From Evernia prunastri (Eukaryota > Ascomycota > Lecanoromycetes > Lecanorales > Parmeliaceae), in contig NKYR01000012.1 of the NCBI GenBank assembly GCA_003184365.1, positions 364,721 to 428,720 of the forward strand: a DNA stretch of 64,000 nt. Reading direction: 5' to 3'. Below the pieces are notes generated by a model. That model was given only the letters and a program-made list of their open reading frames with translations. It had not been told where the DNA came from and searched no databases. The position numbers were made by a program, and so were the translations under genes. Positions 1-9,998 of this stretch are shown here, one piece after another; within the stretch, counting starts at the first letter, position 1; every line of letters starts with the position of its first letter.

Positions 1-214
1 ATGTAGCCCATCGGTACCGTTTTCAACTTTTCCGCAGCCAAGAAAGTTCCAACCACTCGCCTTTCGTCCGGTATACCACTAACCAGATTCTTTCCGTCAC
101 TGTAAATTGCTGTCTGCGCGCAAGCCTCGAACAATCCCGCTGTAAAGAGAACCATCGACTCCCTATCCCCTCCTGCCTCCTCGACCTCCACGCACCCCCC
201 AAGTTTTTCCAACG

Positions 215-430
215 TCAAACCCCTCCGCCTTCCCTGCCAGCTTTGACCCCGTAATCCTTCCCCTCGTCCGATGGTGCCCCCGCCCCGGTCCGTTTCCCCC
301 CGCTGTCCCTCTGGGCCTGTTGGGCCATGATCGTTTTCGACTTGAGGCCGAGGTAGAAAGCGCCGCTGCCGGCTACGGCGACGACGCCGAGGGTGGACGG
401 TCTGGTGAGGAGGGAGGTGATGTGCGACAT
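215..430 (-). CDS. small putative membrane protein, 71 aa
   Basis: A single-exon 71-aa reading frame starting MSHITSLLTRPSTLGVVAVA. A hydrophobic stretch at about residues 14-28 (LGVVAVAGSGAFYLGL) is followed by KSK and a basic, Gly/Ser-rich tail, which fits a small single-pass protein, perhaps of mitochondria or ER. No known family is recognised. The composition looks like real protein rather than antisense shadow, and the upstream side (431 onward) is free for a promoter. Support is only the codon pattern and the plausible N-terminus, so it could be a chance ORF. Confidence 0.45.
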   Translation of the reverse strand: MSHITSLLTRPSTLGVVAVAGSGAFYLGLKSKTIMAQQAQRDSGGKRTGAGAPSDEGKDYGVKAGREGGGV

Positions 431-2030
431 TGTTGGCGAAGGCGTGACGGCTTGAGTTGGAATGGGAGAGGGAGGGGAAGCTGGCGGTTGGTCTCGGGTG
501 TTTGTTTGGGGTCCGGCTCGGGGTAGGTTTTCAATGGCTTTCGGGTGGAGAGAAGGTAGGAGGGGGGTTTGGGAGGCTAGTTGATGGGTCTGTTGGCTCG
601 ATTGTTTTCAATGATACGAGTGAAGGTTGGCGCTTCTGCTGTGAAGACCGGACAGACCTAGCGTCGAAGAGTGACGGTTGATGTTGAGGTCAGCTTGCTG
701 CTGTGATAAAGTCGATCTGGGATTGACGTCGACAAAGGAGGTGATATGTGGAAAGAAGCAAATATGGGGGCAAATGGAGCTTTCTCCTCTTCAAGAGCCC
801 CAGTGCCCCACAAGCTTTCCCCACACAGATCGTCCCGGCTCTCCCGTTCTTGCCAGTGGTTCCAGCTGGTCTGTCATCTGTTCGATGCTTGACTCCATTA
901 ACTTTGGTGTTACTCGTGTGCTGGATGCAATGGATCTCCGCCACTCAACCGAGCATATCTTGTCATACATGGATATCTCTTTTTGTCTGTTTCGGGCTCT
1001 GGCGTGTCTGGGTCATTGTGATAGCAGGTCGTACCCGTATGACGCCAAGGCGCTACTCGATAATATTTGCTTCGATTGGTGTTGTGCTTCATCTTGTCGT
1101 TTACGTTTTATTCGGGACTCGTTCGATAAAAGAACGTGGAAAATCTGACACAAAAGCACACCTGGGCGTGGAGAAAAGGTTTGAATATGATCTACTAGAT
1201 TGATCGTTCAGGCCTTATCTCGATTTGAAGAGAGTGTCTGGAAACCGAAAGACTGGGAAAGCTGGAGCAAGCACCGGACTTCAAAAGTAGACCACAAAGA
1301 CGACAGGACATTATTATAAATGAATACCAAAAACATTCCCGGTCACAAATTCCTCACAAGGGGATAAGCAAAGGCTCTCAGAGAGAACGTGTACTGGAAA
1401 AGCAGCTCGAAGAGGAGGGAGCCGGCACCGAAGAAATGGAAGAGATTCTGGCGTTAAGAAAATTAGCCGCATGAACAGGCAGCTATGGCAGCCTCCCTCC
1501 CCCCTCAACCCTCTACAAAAGCTACTACATCTCCTCTTTTTCCAGGCTGTGCATATACACAGCCTTGCCTTTCCTTATTTTCCGTAGCTTCTGTCACAGA
1601 ATCTTGTCTTAACTCTTAACTCGACAGATTCATATTTGCACGTTGCTTGACGGTGAATTTTTGGGAACTACCTTACGAGTAATCTGACTCATCCCCCTCG
1701 ACTCACCAGCAAACTGATCTAAGGCATCCACCCCCCACCGCTAGCTCCCCTTTCAATGTGACATATCTACTCTCATCTGGATCCCTTTTTCTTCGCTCAA
1801 TCTTCATATATCTCACCGTCGCAACGCCGGCTGCGCTTCATCTTTGATTCTAGAATCGAGGCAACAACTCTCATCTCTCCATCTCTTCATCTCTTCAAAC
1901 GCATCAGTCTAGCCGAACTCAACACACCAAAAGGACACCTAAGAAGGCTTGAGCATTTCAAGTCTTCATCATAGAGATAACCGTACACGAATTACTTACT
2001 GGCTAGTAGCCATCCAGCAAACAGACTGAC
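431..2030. other. intergenic, no convincing gene
   Basis: About 1.6 kb between the divergent genes at 215-430 (-) and 2073-5360 (+). Overlapping frames around 680-1200 show no family signature and I do not call them. The last 300 bases are rich in CT tracts (tctctccatctcttcatctc near 1875-1895), typical of fungal promoters. Confidence 0.5.
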
Positions 2031-2060
2031 ATGGCTGTGGAACTAACTTGTAAGTTTTAA
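2031..2060 (+). promoter_or_regulatory. upstream ORF of 9 codons
   Basis: ATG GCT GTG ... TTT TAA, a nine-codon upstream ORF ending 12 nt before the main ATG at 2073. It holds a GTAAGT that looks like a donor, with AAAG just before 2072, but the implied intron of 22 nt is too short, so it is better read as a uORF that may damp translation of the downstream protein. Confidence 0.35.
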
Positions 2061-2072
2061 GAATACTAAAGG

Positions 2073-5000
2073 ATGGCCAGCCGACAACACACTTACCTCA
2101 CGGAAGCGCAAAGCGCAGTAATGCCGCCTGGCGATAATGTTGACGACCAGTCTGGCATGCAGGAAGCTATCGCTGTCTCGCTCCATACTAGATACAACAA
2201 CCAGGCCACTCAGATGACAGATAAAGTGACAGAGGAACCCAATCCTCCTGTACAAACATGCCAAAACCGTGTCAACATCGATGACAGGATCAACGACATG
2301 ACTATGCAAGCGGCGATAGAGCTGCCCATCGTCCACGACTCACAGGGTGACACGTGGATCTACATCGACGCACCACAAAGGCAGCCAGAACAGGACGAGC
2401 ATGACTACGAACGCTATATCAAGCGCTATGAGACTCCTATCCTCCTGAAGAAGGACACTCTAACAGATTATTCACCTGGTCTCGCAAAGCTCTTCGGTCC
2501 TACCCAGCAATATCGAGTTCTTCGTCGTCGCAAGCTAACCAACAAACTACCGAGCCATGTCAAATATGTGATTGATTTGACACCACCAAGTGAAGGTGAA
2601 GGTACGCACACTCTTCAGCTCAATTGCACATCCTGAGTCGCAAGATACGTACAGAATGTGATACTCTTTTTGCGGCCCCAGGCTCGTCTTGTCATACAGA
2701 TTCTGGCTGTGAAGAGGTGTTGCTGACTTTGAATCTGCGCAGATGCCGTCTTCCTAACCACTGAATTATGCTGTTCCGAGGGTGTCAGACTCTGGTATCA
2801 GTCCGGCCAGATTTGGAACGTTGCGAAGACTCTAGTGAAAGGCCAAGAAGAATATTCCTCTGTGCCACTAAAAACTGTGAGTACGTTCTTTCTCTAATGT
2901 CCAGAGCAGCCTGCTAAACCACAGAAGAATACCAAAAATCCGATCGGGTGGAGACAGTCGAGTGTTCCCAATTCGACTCCAGCAGGCTCCGAAGGCACGG
3001 GCTCGGAAGATACACTTTCGACCCCTATGCCGCTGGAGTACAGCCCCGTGAGACATCGCTCCGCTATCGAGCGCGTGCTTTCTGCTCTGCAAGGAAAGGA
3101 TCCGTTGCTCGATTCGGCCACCAAGGTTTGGACGACGTTCGCTGTAGCAAAGAATTTCGACATGACACATAGTCCTCTGGAGGACTATATCATTCGTTGG
3201 CTGCGCGCTTACCCCAACTCCTACTTCCTAGAAGTCTTGCCTGAAGTCAGCCACCAAATTGCTGATGGGCTTCAAAATTACGCTCTTGCTCGTGACTCTT
3301 TTGCTATTCTGGTCGGTGAGGAGGCTCTTGATAGTCTTCGCTACCTCCGAGAACCTAGGTTGTACAGACGCACCACATTTGGTCGGAAAAAGGAAGATTT
3401 GCCGGAGCACATCCATACTCGCGTCGAATACGCCAGCAAGAGCTTCCTAGAGCGCATCAACATGAACTTCGCATCCATGGTCGACAGCATGCAATGGATT
3501 GACGAGCTGCCCGAGCTGCGTAGACTTTCCGCGCTCGCGAAGCCAGAGCTTCAGGCCATCGTCTACAAATTGGTCCGTCTCCTCAAGGATTACGTACGTG
3601 GGGCGATCTACAAAGTAATATGTACTGACCACAGCTCGGTTCCTGGACCTGATCTCCATTACGAGGGAGGCGAGGACTTGCTGCCGCGACTCGACCGTGC
3701 CGCTATATGGGCCAATATGCCATTAGATGAGCGCATTCTGTCACGAACCTGTTGGGAGGCCTTGAGATCAACTATCAAATTGCATGGAGCGTCGAACCTT
3801 GACATTTCAAGTAGCTGGAAATTGAAAGGTGAGAGAGAGGGTCTTGACCAGCTGAGCCCTACCGAAAATCGCGAGTTGGCTCGAGGGACTTACTGCGAGG
3901 TCAAGCGCTCAGAGCTTAGAGCACTCATGCGCACTGGTCAAGGCTACCTTGACCAAACGTGCAACGAATTGAATACCGACTCATTATCAGCGCGGTGTTA
4001 CACCTTGCCACATCGTAGGTTCACTGCGGCGAAGGACAGGAAACGGTTTCGGGACTTGTTGCCCACGCCCTCTAATGCTCAAGTGGTTTACAACTCTCAA
4101 TGGAAGTCGAATACCAAACCTTTGCCGAAATCGTCCTTTGCGTTGCCAGATCGTACCCTCAATTGTGCGCAAAACATCACTACCAACAGCGAAGCATCTT
4201 TCTCAATACCTGCTCAACCTATCGATATCCCTAAACCACTGAAGCGTACACAAGATTTCCACGATGCTCTCTCGCTTGCAGATGATAGACAAGCTGAATC
4301 GAATGTTCGCAGAAAATGGCCTTTTGGGGCAGCAAGGGATGACCCTGTGACTCAAGTGCTGAAGAACGTAGACGAACTTCATGTATCGACAGTATCATCG
4401 GATAAACGGCTGACTGTGGACAACGCAATGCAAGAGTCAGCGGACCAAGGACGTGAGAACGAAGAAAATCCAACAGGAATTGACCCTTGGCGTGGCTACA
4501 GTGGTCACCTGAGCTCCGCCAGCGAGAGCCTCGAACACCTGGCGCTCAAGAATAGGGCAGCTCCAGCAGAGAACTCCTCATGGGGTGACACTAATAGTTC
4601 GGACGAAGACGAAGAGTTCCAACAAAGACCCAATAGGACTTGCATGGCAACACAGTTCTTCGATCTTGACCGATTCTTTGAACAGGCTTACAATTGGATC
4701 GATACGTTTGCCAATTACCAGCTACGCTCTTCAAATAATGGGAGTCTGCAAGAACCCCTGAATCCCGGAATCGCCAATACGCTCGTCTGCCTTCAAGACA
4801 GTGAATGGAAATATCTCCCACTTTGGGCTGGTGGCAACGATGACGGATCAATGGGAGTGTACAACGATGACCTCCCTACTGCGGAGCATGGCTTCACAAC
4901 TGCGGGACCCGAAGTCCATGACGGTTCGACTCCTGCTAACAGCGTCAAAGCGCCAAGTGAGTTCGAGCTGGTCAGCGCTGGAGACAGTGCCAGTACCTTT

Positions 5001-5360
5001 AATACATCTACGGCAACCAATCGTGGATTCTCAGACGGAATCCGTCGAGGTCATGTCCACGCCGCCGACTCTGTGGATGACTCGATGAGTGATAGCTTCA
5101 CTATGGTGACTCCATCTGTTGATAGTGACGATGAAGAGACGTTTGCGCGGAAGCAAATAGAGGCTCAAGAACGTATAGAGAAGGCTGAAGAGACGGCGGC
5201 CAATGAGGCCTGTTGGATCGCGAAAGGAATGCGGAAGATGGTCGAAGAAGATGAAAGCTACGCTGACTTCTTCAGCGGCGAAGAGGATGGAGACGACAAT
5301 GATACTGACCGTGCAGGAGTGGATGACGAGGATGACGAGGATGATATGGTCATGGTCTGA
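2073..5360 (+). CDS. large protein with UIM-like motifs and acidic tail, function unknown
   Basis: Three exons (2073-2601, 2743-2876, 2925-5360) join in frame to 1032 aa. Introns are GTACGC...GCGCAG and GTGAGT...CCACAG; the second exon is coherent in the joined frame (DAVFLTTELCCSEGVRLWYQ). Near the N-terminus a segment MQEAIAVSL matches the Ala-x3-Ser pattern of ubiquitin-interacting motifs, and a weaker one follows (MQAAIEL). A conserved-looking helical region (RHRSAIERVLSAL to about residue 430) precedes a long low-complexity Ser/Asp/Glu region, a coiled-coil-like stretch (ARKQIEAQERIEKAEE) and a very acidic C-terminus. I recognise no enzyme signature. Ubiquitin binding is an inference from the UIM-like motif only. 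Confidence 0.75.
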
Positions 5361-5899
5361 GGATGTACAACTTCAGTATACACAGATGCCTAGGATGGCT
5401 CAATGTCGAGACGGCCACATTTGCGACAAAAGCACGATCATGCGGGGGTTGATACAGACGAAAATTCGGGATTATGAGTTCGCAATTACACCCATGTCGA
5501 GCTCCTTTTTATGCTTGCGATTTCGAAATACCACCATTACTTCAAACGACACTCTCGCTGCATGCATGGCATTGTTGTGCGTAAGGGAAAGCACAGGATA
5601 GTAGATGATGTTCCGCAGGATATGGGATGCTGCATGCAAATTGTCGAGACATGATGGAAATCGTAATAGACACCAGCGTGCGATTGGCTGCAGTTAACCT
5701 TGCTCATTGCTTCAATTAGAAGATGCTCAAATAAGTGATATCCCAGTCGCACATAGATTCTCCATGCACTTCACACTGTACATGTCCAGCCACAATGACC
5801 TCGCCAACCTCAGGGTGAAATGTCTTGGCGCCTAGAGCGCAAAACCTCCCCTGCTTCATGATTTCCACATCATTCTGAATCTAGAAACGTGACTAAACC
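5361..5899. other. intergenic, nothing seen
   Basis: About 540 bases between two co-directional genes: 3' end of the UIM-like gene and promoter of the ribosomal protein gene. No RNA gene or repeat seen. Confidence 0.5.
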
Positions 5900-6719
5900 A
5901 TGAATGCCGCCAACGCCCTCATAAGGTCCTCCGCAGCCAGCGTCGCCGCTGCTCCCCGCGTCCGTCTGAATCCAGCCCGTGTCCGCAAGCCCTCTCCGCT
6001 GCCTCTCCGCCCTCTAGTACCCGACCGCTTCAAGCCTCCCAAGGGACAGAAGCAAGTGTTCCTGTAAGCCACCCCACCCTGCCCTACCCTCACCGGTAAT
6101 CCACGTTCCCACCAGAGAAGCCCCCCCCCAAAAAGCGAACCCACTGGCTAAAACCTCTATCCCCCTCCCCACCCGCAGACCCAACTTCACCCTCACCTTC
6201 CTCCGCACGCCGACGCAACCGCCCCACTTCGCCTCATTCCTCACGCCCCTCTGGCTCAACAAGCTCGACCTGAAGGACTACCTCTACAACCTGTACGGGG
6301 TGCAGGCGCTGCGCGTGCGCTCGTACGTCATCCAGGGCAAGGTCGCGCGCGACGACCGCACGGGCCGCCTCCGCCGCACGAGCCCGCAGAAGAAGATGAC
6401 GGTCGAGCTGGCGCCGCGGGGCCAGGGGCAGGGCCCGTTCGTGTGGCCGGCGGAGGAGGAGGAGGAGGAGGTGAAGAAGAAGGAGGAGGAGGACAAGGGG
6501 GAGAAGGGGGCGAGGGAGGCCGGGAAGAAGTACCGCGAGGAGCAGAGGAGGCGGCAGCGGCCGGACGAGAGGTATCGGATGGAGCAGGTGGACGCGAAGG
6601 GGTTGAGGGAGAGGGCGGCGCGGTTGCTGGCGGGGAAGGCGAGGTGGAGGCCTGGGTGGGAGGTGCATGGGGGGGAGCCGGCGGTGGCGATGGGGAGGGA
6701 GGGGCAGGGGGGGGGGTGA
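5900..6719 (+). CDS. MRP20: mitochondrial large-subunit ribosomal protein uL23m
   Basis: Two exons (5900-6063, 6179-6719; intron GTAAGC...CCGCAG) give 234 aa. The N-terminus is rich in Ala/Arg/Ser without acidic residues (MNAANALIRSSAASVAAAPR), as expected for a mitochondrial presequence. It is followed by PNFTLTFLRTPTQPPHFASF and the L23 core YLYNLYGVQALRVRSYVIQG, whose V-x-x-V-R-S pattern is characteristic of the fungal mitochondrial L23 family. The C-terminal half is a Glu/Lys/Arg-rich extension. Known role: part of the peptide exit-site region of the mitoribosome. Exon 2 is strongly GC-rich (GGAGGAGGAG tracts near 6450), which produces long meaningless frames on both strands. It is convergent with RPA2 (stop at 6914). 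Confidence 0.9.
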
Positions 6720-6913
6720 GAGGGGTTACGGGAAGGGGAAATGGGAAGGGGAAGGGGAGGGAAAAGCGTTTGAAGGAAGACGAGAGAGGTAGTGAGGGAG
6801 AGGTTGAGGATATTGTATACTGTGCGCATACACTAGGCGCAAGAGTATTGTATTTCGAAGGTAAATACCCTAGCTACGAAGCTATGGAAGCAATCGGCGT
6901 GGTCAAGGATATC

Positions 6914-7940
6914 TCAAAATTCCAGCAACGCCCACGTATCATCATCCACTGTCGTAAAAATCATGCTGTGGCTCAATAGCTCGTCTCCAGCCTTCCTCAC
7001 ATCCGGAAGGTTCATTTGCGCTATTGCGGCTATGTTCTGCACATGCAACCCTTCGTTGTTCTGCGGACTGCTTTTTATCGTCTGATACACCCTCTTCGCG
7101 GCCACCGAAACATTCGGGATCGGTTGTCCATTCATCCCTCCACCACCACCATAGCTGACTTCGCCTGCGGCTGCGGCTGCGCCGGCGCCTTCATTGGCTC
7201 CACCGCCCTCTGCCTTGATCTGATCCAATGGACCTTTGACGAAGTAGAGATGGACGTAGGTTGCCTCGAGAAGGTGGTGTGTGATCTCCATTTTATCAGC
7301 AATTGGTCTTATAACGTGGGCTCCGACGTGGCGTTTATTGTTGAAAGCCTTCAGGCGGCCCCAGACACGGGCCCATTCGTTCTCGACGAGCTTTGGTTTT
7401 GGAGTGGTGGAGTCAGATGTGGTATCCATAGACGCATCGGCGTCGATCCATTGTTTCACTTCTATCGTTCCGGTGCCGTCGTCGAGTTTGTATGTTATGT
7501 TTGTTGTTTGCGTGGATATGTTGCGGATTTGGCCGACGAAGGAGACCTAATGGGTCTAAGTTAGTCAAGGTAGTGATGGAGCGCAACGAGATGGTTTGGA
7601 GAATGTACTTGTGTAATTTCGATGTCATCGATCTTGAATTCTGCGTCAGGATGTGGTTGTTGTGCGTCGAGGACTTGCTTTATGGTGACAGGTCTGAGGT
7701 TATCTTTGCCATACGTTCCCTAAATAGTAAGTCACCTAAGGGCAAGGGAAAAGACCCGAAATGACCATGTATCACCTTCCCAGCTGCGCCTTGGCTCCCA
7801 CTTTGTGAACCTCCCATGAATCCTCCTCCACCTGCCCCCCCTTGAGCTCCATATGACGTTGTAGAGTAGCCACCACCGTAATCTGCAAAGAGAATATCTT
7901 AGCGGCTGTCGCCTATCGTTTTCGAAGGCTGCTCACCCAT
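6914..7940 (-). CDS. RFA2: replication protein A 32-kDa subunit (RPA2)
   Basis: Four exons on the minus strand (7940-7937, 7882-7776, 7719-7609, 7546-6914) give 284 aa. The start codon sits in a 4-nt exon, ATGG, followed by GTGAGC. The second exon starts with the Gly/Ser-rich N-terminus typical of RPA32 (MDYGGGYSTTSYG after joining). The OB-fold follows (VSFVGQIRNISTQTTNITYKL, DDGTGTIEVKQW), then a Gly/Ala linker and the C-terminal winged helix (GLHVQNIAAIAQ, DVRKAGDELL, TTVDDDTWALLEF). Known role: middle subunit of the ssDNA-binding RPA trimer in replication, repair and checkpoint signalling. A MITE lies about 255 bp upstream of the start, in the likely promoter. Confidence 0.92.
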
Positions 7941-8195
7941 GCTGAATTCTCTTTGAATTCTGACTAGGTTGAAGAACGCTGGAAATAGAAAGTGATTGGC
8001 TGTGTGGCTTTTTCTTTGGGACAAGACATGCGACTTCCTGGATTGTAGCGCTCAATGGAGACGGGGCAGAGCGTAGCCTAGGTCTTCTGATGCACGATCC
8101 TTGAGCTGCTTCGGATGCTTGATGTTCGATGTTTACGTCGCGTCTGAGGCTCACGTGTAAAGTGGTTCATGCGCGCTAGTCGACCCGGTATTTTA

Positions 8196-8558
8196 GCGTA
8201 TGCAGAAAACGCTGGAATCCTTGGCACTGAGAAAATCGCCTCGCGTCCACTGTGGGAGTGTGTATCATATATATTCTTTAACATTGCGACTCTAACGCAG
8301 TTAGAAAAATAAAAAATGATTGAGAATTGACGCAGTCTTAGATCTTAAAAATCTACAAGTTGTGATATTCTTTTATGTCTCTACGAATACAGAAGAATTT
8401 CTTGATATTCTTACTACCCTGACATCACAATATCGAGAGTACTAATTCATACAAACAAATATTGTACATATCTGTTGTATATATCGATTTGGCTATGTTC
8501 ACAGTCGGCGCGAGAAGATTTTCCCAGTGCCAAGGATTCCAGCGTTTTCTGCATACGC
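8196..8558. mobile_element. 363-bp MITE with long terminal inverted repeats and TA target duplication
   Basis: The ends are inverted copies: GCGTATGCAGAAAACGCTGG at 8196 continues for 34 perfect bases and then imperfectly to about 60; its reverse complement ends at 8558. TA dinucleotides flank both sides (8194-8195, 8559-8560), the target-site duplication of Tc1/mariner-type transposons. The interior is AT-rich without an ORF of transposase size, so this is a non-autonomous element. Mismatches between the arms are mostly transitions. Confidence 0.85.
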
Positions 8559-8560
8559 TA

Positions 8561-9054
8561 ATTCACCCGATGGTCGCCTCAGCATTTTGACCTCTTCTGT
8601 ACTTCAATCAATTGAAGCCGCCGACTAGACGAGCAGGCCACAGATGATCTGGAGAACAAAGGTCGTCACCAATCGGCCCAGAAGCTATATTGCGTTCAGC
8701 AAAGATGATCGTTAGCCAGAGCCGGTAAGATCGGATAGTCACTTAAAGGAACGAGGATTCAATGTTCAGCCTTCTGCTATCGTACATGTGCGGTATTTTA
8801 TGGAAACGCTTACAGAAGTCAACCTATAATGCTGCTATACTGGATCTCTGTTTCTGTGGCTTTGTGCTTGGCGGGGGATACATACCGACTGACTCTCTAT
8901 ACCTTTAGCCAACGGGCCGGTGCCCCTTCGCCACCAAATTCATAGCAAATGTCACCATCCTTAGGCTTCGAGTCTAATCCAGCCGTTGGTAAAACCAATA
9001 ACGGGTTCTCATATACAATTCTATCAACTTGTTTGGGTTATCTTCACATGGAAT
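8561..9054. other. intergenic, AT-leaning, nothing seen
   Basis: No coding region, RNA gene or clear repeat recognised between the MITE and the tandem repeat. Confidence 0.45.
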
Positions 9055-9336
9055 CTATCGTGGTTAAGGTTGCACTCTGCTTCATTTGATAGTGATTTAG
9101 GATTTAGATCAAATGTTCTGGATATTTCAGGGTCGTAGTCCTAAAAAGCCATCGTGATTAAAGGTGTACTCTACTTCATTCAGTAATGATTTAGGATTTG
9201 AATCAAATGTTCTAGATATTTCAGGGTCATAGTCCTCAAAAGCTATCGTGGTTGAGGGTGTACTCTGCTTCATTTGATAATGATCTAAGATTTAAATTAA
9301 ATGTTCTGGACATTTCAGGGCCATAGTCCTAAAAAG
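9055..9336. repeat. three tandem 94-bp units, transition-rich (RIP-like)
   Basis: Units begin at 9055, 9149 and 9243 with (c/t)atcgtg(g/a)tt and end in agtcct(a/c)aaaag. They share caaatgttct and atttcaggg at fixed positions. Differences between units are mainly C/T and G/A, as expected from repeat-induced point mutation. Confidence 0.8.
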
Positions 9337-9998
9337 AAACAGTTCTGTCACTAAACTTTCCTAAACGGCTTTTTTGTACCTATGATATACTTTGATTTGT
9401 TGTTTTGAGTCCTTATAGTATAGCAATATTTGATAGAAAGATTCGAACTATTTCTGGTCTATTACGGGCTCTGCCAGTGGAATGCGAAAAAGAAAAAGAA
9501 AGAGAACTCCGTAGAAGAGAAACCTTCATGATTTGGTACTTCGATTATAGTCTACTGCTATGGCCTGTCAAATTTTTGGAGGATGGTGACTTTTGACACC
9601 GACTGTTTATGACGAGTCCCGCTTCGTAAAGTGAGCCGACTATATCAGATTGAGACTGCAACACTTCGCATAGCCGATTGTCACGGCTTCACCTTTCTCA
9701 TCCGGGTGCCTTTGGAGACGGGTGTCAGCCCAAATCGCAAACTTTGCGATACTTGCGAAATGCCGCTCGAATTGGCGGCAGCTGGAGGGTTTTCAAATGT
9801 GGTTCTACTCCAGCAAGAAGCTTCTACCACAGGGGGCATCCCATGCCTTATACTGGCAGTAGCTGGGCTAGCACTGAACCGGGTGTTGTTACCGTAAAGG
9901 CAGCCTTTCAGATATTCGATACCCCAAACTCTCATAGCAAACTGGCTATCATTATGCGACCACAGAAATGACTGCGCCAGGAAACGGATCGAGCTCTT
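9337..9998. other. intergenic, short ORFs without family signature
   Basis: Short overlapping frames on the plus strand (for example 9631-9897) have no recognisable domain and are not called. The right edge is the end of the GT90 pseudogene. Confidence 0.4.

Noticed and set aside
2031..2072. Possible 22-nt intron joining an ATG at 2031 to the main ORF
   Set aside because: Too short for a spliceosomal intron; a uORF explains it better.
6234..6979. Long overlapping frames on both strands across the GC-rich second exon of uL23m
   Set aside because: They are composition-driven shadows; only the frame with L23 motifs and the joined mitochondrial presequence makes sense.
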